Part shown: in pieces, positions 21,594-29,065 of the stretch
Layout: every line of letters begins with the position of its first letter
How positions within the stretch are numbered: position 1 is the first letter of the stretch
Source: DASRWD01 sp044507975
GTDB lineage: Bacteria; Deinococcota; Deinococci; Deinococcales; Trueperaceae
Assembly: GCA_044507975.1 (NCBI GenBank)
Contig: JBIQIQ010000002.1
Location: 1 to 57,870, forward strand
Direction of reading: 5' to 3'
DNA: 57,870 bases
The notes under the pieces: model-generated
What the model was told of the DNA's origin: nothing
What the model saw: the letters and a program-made list of their open reading frames with translations, nothing else
The model's database searches: none
Position numbers and translations under genes: made by a program

Positions 21594-22559
21594 TCAGCGG
21601 TTCGAGAAGATCTCGTCGAAGCGCTGCAGGTTCTCGTCGCGCGTCGCGGCGGCGAGGTCGGGGTCGTAAGGGAAGGTCGGAACCTCGGAGGTCGGGGCCA
21701 GGCCCTCGGGCGCCGGGGCGTCGGCCCTCACGGGGCGGCGGAAGTGGCGCGCGGCGACCTCGTAGTTCGCCAGCGAGGTGGCCCAGTCCATGAACACGCG
21801 AGCGGACTCGGGGTTCGGACCGCCGGCGATGATGCCCATGGAGTCGAACCGCAGGCCCGTGCCCTCGCTCGGGTAGATGGCCGCCACCGGCCAGCCCTCG
21901 CTGATCAGCTGGGCGATGTTCGACTCGCCCGTGATGCCGATCTCGATCTCGCCGCGAGCGACGTTCTCGAACACGAGCTGCGACGAGCTCACGAAGGTGG
22001 TGTTGGAGACGACCTGCTCGATGAGCTCCCAGTCGTAGAGCTGCAGCATCTGCGCGAGCTGCGCGTAGGCGGAGCCGGAGAGCGACGGGTTGGCCATGAT
22101 GATCTTGCCGTCGAACCGCGGATCGGCGAGGTCGGCCCAGCTCGTCGGCCGCTCTTCCTCCGTGAGGAGGTTCGTGTTCACGACGAACGCCTGGAGCGGC
22201 TGGGAGTAGCCGTAGTAGCGGTACTCGGGATGCACGAAGGCGCGGTCGAAGTCGGCGTCGTTGGCCGTCTGGTAGGGCTCGAAGTGCTGGATGATCGCCT
22301 CGAAGCTCTCCACGCTGGCGCCGAAGAAGACGTCGCCGCGCGGGTTGGCCGCCTCCGCCTCGATCCTGGTCGTGTGCTGGCCTACCCCCGCCGACACCAC
22401 GGTGACCCGGATCTCGGGGTGCGCCTGGTTGAAGGCGGCGATCGTGTCCTCGATGAGCTCCGAGGAGCCGGCGTTGTAGACGACGAGGTCTTGGGCCGAG
22501 GCGGTGGCCGTCAGCCCGAGGGAGACGACGAGACCGAGGAGCAACTTCTTCATACGCAT
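21594..22559 (-). CDS. AfuA/FbpA-like ABC binding protein
   Basis: 321 residues. Signal peptide (MRMKKLLLGLVVSLGLTATA, then SAQ) and a type-II binding-protein fold: LVVYNAGSSELIEDTIAAF, GDVFFGASVESFEAI, IIMANPSLSGSAYAQLAQM, the YPSEGTGLRFDSMGIIAGGP segment and a FRRPVRADAPAPEGLAP tail. These mark the AfuA/PhnS-type group. The Tyr-Tyr pair that binds iron in true FbpA proteins is not evident (the site reads GITGESN), so an organic phosphate such as a sugar phosphate or aminoethylphosphonate is more likely than iron. GGAGG lies 7 nt before the ATG. First gene of the operon with the PP2C, ATPase and permease genes. Confidence 0.85.
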   Translation of the reverse strand: MRMKKLLLGLVVSLGLTATASAQDLVVYNAGSSELIEDTIAAFNQAHPEIRVTVVSAGVGQHTTRIEAEAANPRGDVFFGASVESFEAIIQHFEPYQTANDADFDRAFVHPEYRYYGYSQPLQAFVVNTNLLTEEERPTSWADLADPRFDGKIIMANPSLSGSAYAQLAQMLQLYDWELIEQVVSNTTFVSSSQLVFENVARGEIEIGITGESNIAQLISEGWPVAAIYPSEGTGLRFDSMGIIAGGPNPESARVFMDWATSLANYEVAARHFRRPVRADAPAPEGLAPTSEVPTFPYDPDLAAATRDENLQRFDEIFSNR

Positions 22560-22622
22560 ACGAAAACCTCCGGATCAGGGGTCCGCTGTGGCGCTGAGGC
22601 CGCTTGGTCGTGACTGGGGAGA

Positions 22623-22628
22623 AGGCTA
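22623..22628 (-). promoter_or_regulatory. Putative -10 box of the AfuA-like operon
   Basis: TAGCCT on the minus strand, about 60 nt upstream of the ATG at 22559. Confidence 0.35.
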
Positions 22629-22684
22629 CCACGCCCGCTGCCGACGGAGCGGGCGGCCTAGAGAGGCGCCGCAGCACACGCGAT

Positions 22685-22708
22685 CGCGCCGCCCCGAGGG
22701 GCGGCGCG
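22685..22708 (-). terminator. Hairpin after the HU gene
   Basis: Perfect 11-bp stem CGCGCCGCCCC/GGGGCGGCGCG (22685-22695 with 22698-22708) and a 2-nt centre, about 28 nt past the HU stop codon. No T-run. Confidence 0.6.
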
Positions 22709-22735
22709 AGCTGTCGAGCGGGAAGCGGGTGGCGC

Positions 22736-23035
22736 TCAGCGGCGGCTGGAGACGCGGTCCTTGAGGCTCTTGCCGGCCTTGAAGGCCGGGTAGTTGCTGG
22801 CCGGGATGCTGATCCGGTCCTTCGTGCCGGGCCGTACGCCAGAGCGCTCCTTGCGCGAGCGGACCTCGAAGCTTCCGAAGCCCGTGAGGGTCACCTTGTT
22901 GCCGCTAGCGATCTCCGACATCATCGTGTCGAGGAGCGCGTCGACGGTCTCCTTGACGGTCTTGCGCGGCAGCTTCGTGGAGCTGACGACCTCACCCACG
23001 AGGTCCGCTTTGCTGACGGTCTTCGACGTTGCCAT
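22736..23035 (-). CDS. hup: HU-family nucleoid protein (first copy)
   Basis: 99 residues, full-length HU. Conserved features: SKADLVGEVVSSTKL helix, VTLTGFGSFEVRSRKERSGVRPGTKDRISIPASNYPAFKAGKSLKDRV. The Arg-rich beta arm (RSGVRPGT) with its Pro intercalates in DNA. It forms dimers that bend and compact DNA, and HU is essential for nucleoid structure in Deinococcus. GGAGAGGGAGGG precedes the ATG. A second paralogue lies at 56669, with about half its residues different by eye, so two HU types or heterodimers are likely. Confidence 0.96.
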   Translation of the reverse strand: MATSKTVSKADLVGEVVSSTKLPRKTVKETVDALLDTMMSEIASGNKVTLTGFGSFEVRSRKERSGVRPGTKDRISIPASNYPAFKAGKSLKDRVSSRR

Positions 23036-23071
23036 GCACCGACCCTCCCTCTCCTACCGCGAAGTTGGCCG

Positions 23072-23077
23072 AGTCTA
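23072..23077 (-). promoter_or_regulatory. -10 box of the HU gene
   Basis: TAGACT on the minus strand, about 37 nt upstream of the ATG at 23035; the leader holds a purine-rich ribosome site. Confidence 0.5.
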
Positions 23078-23246
23078 GGGCAGCGGTCCTCCCAGAAGTG
23101 GCGTGCTCCACGCACGTTCTGGGGAGCTTGCCCGGCCAACAGCACCGTTGACCGAGCACGTGAGGCTGCCATGAGGCGGCCGGCGACCCGCGCTCGCGGC
23201 TGCGGGGCACCCGGCGGACCGGGCCCTCGAGGGCGTCGCGCCGAGG

Positions 23247-23276
23247 TTGTGCTGAGCGGCGCGTTGGGCTTATACT
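23247..23276 (+). promoter_or_regulatory. Promoter of the rplU-rpmA-obg region
   Basis: -35 TTGTGC (23247-23252), 18-nt spacer, -10 TATACT (23271-23276). Start near 23283 gives a leader of about 48 nt. The 295 nt between HU and rplU (23036-23330) hold only these divergent promoters and leaders. Confidence 0.65.
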
Positions 23277-23330
23277 TCTCCTTCGGTGTCTCGGCCACAG
23301 CGGCCGAGCCAGCGTACGGAGGTTCTTGAG

Positions 23331-23636
23331 ATGTTCGCGATCGTGGAATCGGGCGGTAAGCAGTACCGCGTGGCCGAGGGTGACGTGCTCCGGCTCGAGA
23401 AGATTGATGCCGAAGCGGGCGCCACGGTGGAACTGCCCGTCCTGTTGCTCGGAGCGGGCGACGTCAAGGTGGGGACCCCCGTCGTCGACGGCGCCAAGGT
23501 CACGGCCGAGGTCGTCGGCCACGGGCGCGGCGACAAGGTGCACGTCTACAAGTTCAAGGCGAAGTCGAACTACCGGCGCCACATCGGGCACCGGCAGAGC
23601 TACACCGAGGTGAAGATCACCAAGGTCGAGGGCTGA
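23331..23636 (+). CDS. rplU: 50S ribosomal protein L21
   Basis: 101 residues, normal length. The MFAIVESGGKQYRVAEGD opening and the C-terminal KSNYRRHIGHRQSYTEVKI segment are diagnostic. L21 binds 23S rRNA in the large subunit. The ATG at 23331 is preferred to an in-frame ATG 45 nt earlier because GGAGG lies just before it and the family begins with this Met. It heads the conserved L21-L27-Obg order. Confidence 0.98.
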   Translation: MFAIVESGGKQYRVAEGDVLRLEKIDAEAGATVELPVLLLGAGDVKVGTPVVDGAKVTAEVVGHGRGDKVHVYKFKAKSNYRRHIGHRQSYTEVKITKVEG

Positions 23637-23648
23637 GGAGGGCCGGAG

Positions 23649-23915
23649 ATGGCTCACAAGAAGGGCGTAGGCAGCTCCAAGAACGGCCGCGACAGCCACT
23701 CGAAGAGGCTGGGCGCCAAGCGTTTCGACGGCCAGGTCGTGCCCGCGGGCAGCATCCTGGTCAGGCAGCGCGGCACGAAGTTCAAGCCGGGCATGAACGT
23801 CGGCCTCGGTCGTGACTTCACGCTCTTCGCGCTGAAGGACGGCACGGTGCGCTACCACGACAAGGGCGCCAAGGGCCGCTTCGTCAGCGTGGAGACGCCC
23901 ACGGCCGCCGACTGA
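23649..23915 (+). CDS. rpmA: 50S ribosomal protein L27
   Basis: 88 residues. MAHKKGVGSSKNGRDSHSKR opening, then RQRGTKFKPGMNVGLGRDFTLFAL: full L27. The flexible N-terminus reaches the peptidyl-transferase centre. It begins directly with MAHKKG, so there is no cleavable N-terminal extension as in Firmicutes L27. It starts 12 nt after the rplU stop with GGAGG-like GGCCGGAG upstream. Confidence 0.98.
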   Translation: MAHKKGVGSSKNGRDSHSKRLGAKRFDGQVVPAGSILVRQRGTKFKPGMNVGLGRDFTLFALKDGTVRYHDKGAKGRFVSVETPTAAD

Positions 23916-23953
23916 TCCGACCCGGGCCGCGTGCCCGGAACCAGAGGACTTGA

Positions 23954-23989
23954 GGCGCGGCCCTCGTAGCAGGGGGCCGCGCCTTCCTA
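23954..23989 (+). terminator. Hairpin between rpmA and obg
   Basis: 10-bp stem GGCGCGGCCC/GGGCCGCGCC (23954-23963 with 23974-23983) followed by TTCCTAT. It may partially terminate, so Obg is made in smaller amounts than L21 and L27. Confidence 0.6.
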
Positions 23990-24004
23990 TCAGACGGGAG
24001 AGCC

Positions 24005-25291
24005 GTGGCGTTCCGAGACGTACTCGACATCAGCGTGCAGGCGGGCAGAGGCGGCGACGGCGGCCTGTCGTTCCTGCGCCTGAAGTACGTACCCAAGGGG
24101 GGCCCTGACGGCGGGCACGGCGGCGACGGCGGCTCCGTCCTGCTGAGGGCGGTCGACGACATCAGCTCGCTCGACAAGCTGCTCGGACGCACGCACTTCA
24201 AGGCCGAGACCGGTGGCCAGGGCGAGGGCAGGGAGCGCGCCGGCAAGGCTGGCGACGACACGGTGATCGACGTCCCGGTCGGCACCCGGGCGACCGACCG
24301 CGACACCGGCGAGGTGGTCGCCGACCTCGTCGAGGTGGGTCAGACGGTCCTCGTCGCGCAGGGCGGCAAGGGAGGGCGGGGCAACGCCTCCTTCGCGACG
24401 TCCACGCGCCGCGCCCCGCGCTTCGCCGAACGCGGCACGCCCGGGGAGAGCCGGAGGCTGCGCCTCGAGCTCATGGTCATCGCCGACGTGGGGCTGGTCG
24501 GCTACCCGAACGCGGGCAAGTCGAGCCTCCTCGCGGCGCTCTCCGCCGCCAGGCCGGTGATCGCCGACTACCCCTTCACGACGCTGTCCCCCAACCTCGG
24601 CGTCGTCGAGCGTGGCCACGACCGCCTCACCATGGCCGACATCCCGGGCATCATCGAGGACGCCCACCTGGGCAAGGGCCTGGGGCTCGACTTCCTGCGG
24701 CACATCTCGCGCACGCGCCTGCTCGCCTTCGTCGTCGATGCCGCCGAGGACCCCGAGGACGCGCTGCGCGCTCTCAGGCACGAGCTCGGCGAGTACGACC
24801 CCGACCTGCTCGAGCGTCCCGCTCTGCTCGTTGTGAACAAGGTCGACCTCGTGACCCCGGAGGAGCTCTCCCGGCTGGAGGAGGCCCTTCCGCGCGTCGG
24901 CATGCCGATCGCCTTCGTCTCGGCCACCCGCGAGGTCGGGCTCGAGGCGGCGAGGGAGGCGCTCTTCGACCTGCTGCCGCCCAAGCCCCAGCCCGTAGCC
25001 CCGGCGCGCGCGCCTCGCAGCGCAGCGGAGCCGCCCACGGTGCGGCGCGACATGAGCGGCGAGGGCTGGGTCGTGACCGGGACCGACATCGAGGCGCTCG
25101 TCGCGCGCTTCGACCCCTCGAACCGCGACGCCGTCGCGTACCTCCAGCACCACTTCCGTTCGCTGGGCATCGACAAGCTCCTCAAGCGCGCGGGCGCGCG
25201 GACGGGGGACGAGGTCCACATCGGCCCCGCGACCTTCGACTACCTCGACGAGGACCAGCCGGCGGGAGAGGCGGGCGACGACGAGGCCTAG
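24005..25291 (+). CDS. obg: GTPase Obg (CgtA)
   Basis: 428 residues from a GTG. Domains in order: Gly-rich Obg fold (about 1-158, including GGPDGGHGGDGGSV and GGKGGRGNASF), G domain (G1 GYPNAGKSSL, G3 DIPGIIEDAHLG, G4 NKVD), and a C-terminal OCT domain (about 345-415). Obg binds the large ribosomal subunit and links its assembly to growth and stress. The genes around it (L21, L27, RsfS) fit a ribosome-biogenesis cluster. Confidence 0.98.
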   Translation: MAFRDVLDISVQAGRGGDGGLSFLRLKYVPKGGPDGGHGGDGGSVLLRAVDDISSLDKLLGRTHFKAETGGQGEGRERAGKAGDDTVIDVPVGTRATDRDTGEVVADLVEVGQTVLVAQGGKGGRGNASFATSTRRAPRFAERGTPGESRRLRLELMVIADVGLVGYPNAGKSSLLAALSAARPVIADYPFTTLSPNLGVVERGHDRLTMADIPGIIEDAHLGKGLGLDFLRHISRTRLLAFVVDAAEDPEDALRALRHELGEYDPDLLERPALLVVNKVDLVTPEELSRLEEALPRVGMPIAFVSATREVGLEAAREALFDLLPPKPQPVAPARAPRSAAEPPTVRRDMSGEGWVVTGTDIEALVARFDPSNRDAVAYLQHHFRSLGIDKLLKRAGARTGDEVHIGPATFDYLDEDQPAGEAGDDEA

Positions 25292-25332
25292 GCCTCGGCC
25301 GCCTCCGACGGAAGCCCCTCATGCACGCGTGA

Positions 25333-25338
25333 TAGGTT
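25333..25338 (+). promoter_or_regulatory. Putative -10 box of the yqeK-LCP-rsfS unit
   Basis: TAGGTT about 45 nt upstream of the ATG at 25383. Confidence 0.4.
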
Positions 25339-25348
25339 CTGCGCAACG

Positions 25349-25374
25349 CCCACCCGAGGGGGAGTCAGGGTGGG
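25349..25374 (+). promoter_or_regulatory. Leader hairpin upstream of yqeK with a purine-rich loop
   Basis: Stem CCCACCC/GGGTGGG (25349-25355 with 25368-25374); the 12-nt loop is GAGGGGGAGTCA, itself Shine-Dalgarno-like. The start codon lies 8 nt after the stem, so folding could affect ribosome access. Confidence 0.4.
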
Positions 25375-25382
25375 TTCCCTAG

Positions 25383-25994
25383 ATGACCGAAGAGAACGTC
25401 CGACCACAAGACGACAGGTCCCTAGCCGGAGCTCCGGCGCGATCGCTGGCCGAGCGCGTGGAGGCCCTGGTCTCGCCGGAGCGCCTGGCGCACGTCCGGC
25501 GCGTGGCCGAGCTCGCGGGGCGCATCGCGCGCGGCAACGGCTTCTCTGAGCAGGACGTGGCGCGCGTCGAGCTCGCCGCGCTCCTCCACGACGCCGCCCG
25601 CGACATGGACGACGCCTCCCTGCTCGCGCTGGTGACCCCGCGCAACGCCGTCGAGGTCGACCACCCGCTGGCCATGCACGGGCGCGCGGCGCGGCGGCTG
25701 GCAGAGCGGTGGGGCGTGACCGACGAGGCCGTGCTCGGCGCCATCGAAGGCCACGTCGTCGGCGTCGAGCCCGGCGACCACGTCGGCGCTGCCGTGTACG
25801 TCGCCGACGTCTCGGAGCCCGGCCGCGGCGAGAACGCCGACGTGCGCGAGCTGGCCCTCACCGACCTGTGGGCGGCCTACGCCGAGGCCGTGAGCAGGAA
25901 GGTCGACTACCTGCGGAGCACCGGCAAGGAGATCCATCCCGCCACCCTGCGGGCCTACGAGTCGCTGCGGAGCCATGACGCGCGCCAGGGCTAG
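25383..25994 (+). CDS. yqeK: YqeK-family HD-domain hydrolase
   Basis: 203 residues. After about 30 non-conserved residues come ERLAHVRRVAELAGRIA, the HD metal motif LLHDAARD, DHPLAMHGRAARRLAERWG, GAIEGHVVG, VYVADVSEPGR and VDYLRSTGKEIHPATLRAYE, the YqeK pattern. YqeK proteins hydrolyse diadenosine tetraphosphate symmetrically to two ADP. In many bacteria yqeK follows nadD between obg and rsfS; nadD is not present here. It overlaps the next gene by 20 nt. Confidence 0.88.
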   Translation: MTEENVRPQDDRSLAGAPARSLAERVEALVSPERLAHVRRVAELAGRIARGNGFSEQDVARVELAALLHDAARDMDDASLLALVTPRNAVEVDHPLAMHGRAARRLAERWGVTDEAVLGAIEGHVVGVEPGDHVGAAVYVADVSEPGRGENADVRELALTDLWAAYAEAVSRKVDYLRSTGKEIHPATLRAYESLRSHDARQG

Positions 25995-27267
25995 GCTCGT
26001 CACCCTGCTCGGGGTCGTCGTCGCCCTGACGGGATTGGCGGGCTACTGGCTCACCCGCGACGTCCAGCGCGCCGCCCTCTCGGAGGACCAGCGCCGGCTC
26101 CTGGGCATCGAGGGAGACGAGTTCCACGCGAGCTTCGTCGTGGCGGGCCGCGACATCGCGGTCAGCTACGACCGGTCCGACCCGATCTACGCCCAGGACG
26201 GCACGATCATCGGTTGGCGCCCGGTCAACATGCGCACGAGCACGCTCGGGACCAACACCGACACGATCCTCTACGTCAACGTCCAGGGCGACGAGATCAC
26301 CATGATCGCCATCCCGCGGGACACCTACCTCGAGGACCTCGGCCACCGCATGAACGGCGTCTACATCAGGCGCGGCGCCGAGGGGCTGCGGAGCCGGGTC
26401 GAGGCCATCCTGGGGGTGCCCGTCGACTACTACGCCGTGGTGAGCATCGACATCTTCCAGAACCTGGTCGACGCCCTCGGAGGTGTGACCGTCGACGTCC
26501 CCTACCGCATGTACTACCCGGACAACGCCGCAGGCCTGCTCATCGACTTCCAGCCGGGCCCGCAGCACATGGACGGCGTCGCGGTCAGCAAGTTCATCCG
26601 CTACCGCAACACCCTCCGGGGCGACATCGACAGGATCGACAACGTCAAGCGCCTGGCCTTCGCGATGCTCCAACGCCTCAAGGAGATGAACGTTCGGGCC
26701 GTGACGCTGGTACCGAGCCTGGTCGAGACCTACCTCGCCGACGTCGAGACCAACGCGAGCCCGGCGATCGTCAGGCAGCTGGCGACGCGCATCCCCAACC
26801 TCCGACTCGCCTCCACGGCCACCTTGCCCGTCTCGGAGCGCGAGGGCTCGACGGCCGTGTTCTACGACCCGGTCGAGGTCAACGCCTTCATCGCCCAGAC
26901 GTTCGGAGGCCAGGCCCGCGACTTCAGCGCGCCGCCCCAGCAGGCCTTGCTCGTCACCGACCGCTCCGGCGTCCCGGGCCTCGGGCAGCTCTACGTCGAC
27001 AACCTGCTGGCCGCCGGCGTGCCCGGCGACCTGGTGACCCTGCGCGAGGCGGCCGGCGCCGAGCCCGGCCCCACGCGCCTCTACGCCACGCTCGACGCCT
27101 GGTCCGACGCCGACTACTACGCCGAGCTGCTGCACGCCAGCAAGCAGCAGGTCGACCGCCTCGACCCGCACGCCGGCGGGGCGGTGAGGCTCGAGCTCGT
27201 GCTCGGAGCCGATGCCGCCGAGCGCGTCGACCACAGACAGGCCGTCATGGCCAGCGTCGCCCCGTAG
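25975..27267 (+). CDS. LytR-CpsA-Psr (LCP) family cell-envelope protein
   Basis: 430 residues. One N-terminal membrane helix (about 7-25), the LCP catalytic domain (TDTILYVNVQGDEITMIAIPRDTYL, Arg in RDT; DIFQNLVDALGGVTVDVPY; FIRYRNTLRGDIDRIDNVKRL) and a C-terminal LytR_C-type domain (about 305-405). LCP enzymes transfer glycopolymers from lipid carriers to peptidoglycan outside the membrane. A Deinococcota cell has a peptidoglycan layer bearing secondary polymers, to which SLH proteins may attach. Position between yqeK and rsfS is conserved in several phyla. Confidence 0.9.
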   Translation: MTRARARLVTLLGVVVALTGLAGYWLTRDVQRAALSEDQRRLLGIEGDEFHASFVVAGRDIAVSYDRSDPIYAQDGTIIGWRPVNMRTSTLGTNTDTILYVNVQGDEITMIAIPRDTYLEDLGHRMNGVYIRRGAEGLRSRVEAILGVPVDYYAVVSIDIFQNLVDALGGVTVDVPYRMYYPDNAAGLLIDFQPGPQHMDGVAVSKFIRYRNTLRGDIDRIDNVKRLAFAMLQRLKEMNVRAVTLVPSLVETYLADVETNASPAIVRQLATRIPNLRLASTATLPVSEREGSTAVFYDPVEVNAFIAQTFGGQARDFSAPPQQALLVTDRSGVPGLGQLYVDNLLAAGVPGDLVTLREAAGAEPGPTRLYATLDAWSDADYYAELLHASKQQVDRLDPHAGGAVRLELVLGADAAERVDHRQAVMASVAP

Positions 27268-27296
27268 CCGTGGTGGCGGGAAGACCGGAGGACCGC

Positions 27297-27689
27297 TTGA
27301 ACGAAGCTTCCAGTACCCAATCAGTCGACGTGGCCGGCCCCGAGGGCGGCGTGCCCAGCGAGGTGCAGACGATCGTCGACGCGCTCGACGACAAGCGCGC
27401 CGTCGACGTCGCCGTGCTCGACCTGCGCGAGGCCTCGGAGTCGCTGGACTGGTTCATCATCGCCTCCGGCGAGTCGACCCCCCAGCTGCAGGCGATGGAG
27501 CAGAGCGTGCGTGAGCGCATGAAGGCCGCCGGCCACCTGCCCCGCGGCGTCGAGGGGCCGTCCAACCGCTGGGTGCTGCTCGACTACGGCACGGTCGTCG
27601 TGCACGTGATGAGCCCCGACGCCCGCGACTTCTACGACCTGGAGGGCCTGTGGGCCGACGCCAACCGGATCGAGGTCGTACCGAGCTGA
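27297..27689 (+). CDS. rsfS: Ribosome silencing factor RsfS
   Basis: 130 residues from a TTG with GGAGG 5 nt upstream; no ATG or GTG fits better. Family landmarks: VDALDDKRAVDVAVLDLREASESLDWFIIASG, then GPSNRWVLLDYGTVVVHVM and YDLEGLWADA. RsfS binds L14 and blocks subunit joining when nutrients are short, saving energy. It starts 29 nt after the LCP gene and overlaps the start of yraN by 40 nt. Confidence 0.93.
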   Translation: MNEASSTQSVDVAGPEGGVPSEVQTIVDALDDKRAVDVAVLDLREASESLDWFIIASGESTPQLQAMEQSVRERMKAAGHLPRGVEGPSNRWVLLDYGTVVVHVMSPDARDFYDLEGLWADANRIEVVPS

Positions 27690-28081
27690 GGACGGGCGCG
27701 CCGGCAGCGGCCGGCGCCGGGCCGCAGCGGGAGGGCCCTCCGCGCCACTGGGCCGAGGACCTGGCCGAGCGGCACCTCGTCGCGGCCGGTTACGGCGTCC
27801 TCCGCCGCAACTACCGTCTGCGCGGCGGCGAGATCGACCTGGTCTGCGCCGCGCCCGACGGGACCTACGTGTTCGTCGAGGTACGGCAGCGCCGGTCGGG
27901 GTCCCACGGCGGCGCGGCCGCGTCGCTGGGTCCCGCCAAGCAGCGCAGGGTGAGGGCGGCGGCCGCCCACTTCCTCGCGCTGGAGCTCGGCACGCCCGAC
28001 GCGCGCGTCCGCTTCGATGCCGTCCTCGTCGAGGGCGATGAGGGCAGGTCGCGCGTGCGCCACGTGCAGGACGCCTTCTGA
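27650..28081 (+). CDS. YraN-family (UPF0102) nuclease-like protein
   Basis: 143 residues. Core motifs: HWAEDLAERHLVAAGYGVLRRNYR, GGEIDLVC and VFVEVRQRRSGSHGGA. The E-x-D-L..EV-x-R pattern is a restriction-endonuclease-like metal site; the usual EVK Lys is Arg here. The function of YraN is not settled, with links to DNA processing. Its GTG lies inside rsfS with a GGAGG-type site upstream (overlap 40 nt). The first 30 residues are unlike the family, so a later start is possible. Confidence 0.82.
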   Translation: MGRRQPDRGRTELRTGAPAAAGAGPQREGPPRHWAEDLAERHLVAAGYGVLRRNYRLRGGEIDLVCAAPDGTYVFVEVRQRRSGSHGGAAASLGPAKQRRVRAAAAHFLALELGTPDARVRFDAVLVEGDEGRSRVRHVQDAF

Positions 28082-28773
28082 TGCCGACGCTCGGCCGTGC
28101 CCACGACGACCCCGCCTCGGACGGGCGGCAGGGGCCAGTGCGCGTGAAGGTGTGCGGCCTGACGAGGCCGGAGGACGCCCTCGCCGCCGAGCGCCTCGGC
28201 GCCGACGCGGTCGGGCTCGTGTTCGCCGCGTCCAGGCGCCGCGTCGACGAGGCCGCCGCCCGCGAGGTCCTGGCAGCGCTCGGGCCGTTCGTCGTCAAGG
28301 TAGGCGTGTTCCGCGACCAGCCGCTGGCGGAGGTCTTGCGGCTCGTGAGCGACCTGCGCCTCGACCTGGCTCAGCTCCACGGCGCCGAGGACGCGGGCTT
28401 CGCCCGAGCGGTGCGGGAGCTGGTCCCGGTGATGCGCGCCGTGGCGTTCGAGGACGCTCGGGAGCCGTCCGTCCTCGACGGCTACCCTGCCGACGCCTTC
28501 CTGCTCGACGCCCGCGCGCCGGGCTCGGGCACGCGCTTCGCCTGGGAGGCGGCGCGCGCCTGGCGGGGACACCCGCGGCTCGTCGTGGCCGGAGGTCTCA
28601 CGCCGGGCAACGTCGGCGCCGCCGTGGCGGCGCTCGCGCCCTACGCCGTCGACGTCAGCACGGGGGTCGAGTCGGCTCCCGGGATCAAGGACGGCGGGCT
28701 CTTACGGGAGTTCATCCGGGCCGCCAAGGCCACGGTAGTTCACAGCCCGCGTTGGGCGGGCTCGGGAACGTGA
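28081..28773 (+). CDS. trpF: Phosphoribosylanthranilate isomerase
   Basis: 230 residues. TIM-barrel TrpF motifs: VKVCGLTRPEDALAAERLGADAVGLVF (catalytic Cys in VCG), VGVFRDQPLAEV, LDLAQLHGAE, FLLDAR (catalytic Asp), LVVAGGLTPGNV and VDVSTGVESAPGIKD. It converts phosphoribosylanthranilate to CdRP in tryptophan synthesis. It stands alone, away from other trp genes. The ATG at 28081 overlaps the yraN stop (TGATG), but the conserved protein starts near a GTG at 28140, so the first 20 residues may be untranslated or variable. Confidence 0.95.
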   Translation: MPTLGRAHDDPASDGRQGPVRVKVCGLTRPEDALAAERLGADAVGLVFAASRRRVDEAAAREVLAALGPFVVKVGVFRDQPLAEVLRLVSDLRLDLAQLHGAEDAGFARAVRELVPVMRAVAFEDAREPSVLDGYPADAFLLDARAPGSGTRFAWEAARAWRGHPRLVVAGGLTPGNVGAAVAALAPYAVDVSTGVESAPGIKDGGLLREFIRAAKATVVHSPRWAGSGT

Positions 28774-28818
28774 AGTCCTTCACCCGGGTTCGCTGCGGCT
28801 GCGACGGGGCTGCCGAGG

Positions 28819-28827
28819 TTATCCACA
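28819..28827 (+). promoter_or_regulatory. DnaA box (perfect)
   Basis: TTATCCACA, exact match to the consensus high-affinity DnaA box. Confidence 0.75.
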
Positions 28828-28851
28828 AAGAGGGCCGATTCTCCGCAGGTC

Positions 28852-28860
28852 TGTGGACAA
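28852..28860 (-). promoter_or_regulatory. DnaA box (one mismatch)
   Basis: TTGTCCACA on the minus strand, the form preferred in some high-GC genomes. It lies 33 bp from the first box, in opposite orientation. Confidence 0.65.
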
Positions 28861-28993
28861 GCGCGCCGGCCCACCGGAAGGGCGCGGCCAGGACGGGGCT
28901 TACTCGACTCTCCCGTCCTGGACGGCGTTAACTGCCCGCCGGCACCTCTGACGGAGCCCTACCAGAACGCTTGGGGTCTGTCAATAGACACAC

Positions 28994-29002
28994 TTATCCA
29001 CA
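28994..29002 (+). promoter_or_regulatory. DnaA box (perfect)
   Basis: TTATCCACA, second exact copy, next to a TGTC-AATA-GACA dyad. Confidence 0.75.
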
Positions 29003-29059
29003 ACGGCCCCGGGGTCTCGCGGAGAGCCGTCCCGCACGGGTCGGGGCGCCTCGCCGATG

Positions 29060-29065
29060 TACGCT
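29060..29065 (+). promoter_or_regulatory. Putative -10 box of the cupin gene
   Basis: TACGCT about 85 nt before the ATG at 29150. Its leader carries repeated GGAGG tracts. Confidence 0.35.

Noticed and set aside
17518..22559. Iron(III) transporter annotation for the AfuA-like operon
   Set aside because: The Tyr-Tyr iron ligands are not seen in the binding protein and a phosphatase is in the operon; kept as AfuA-type with open substrate.
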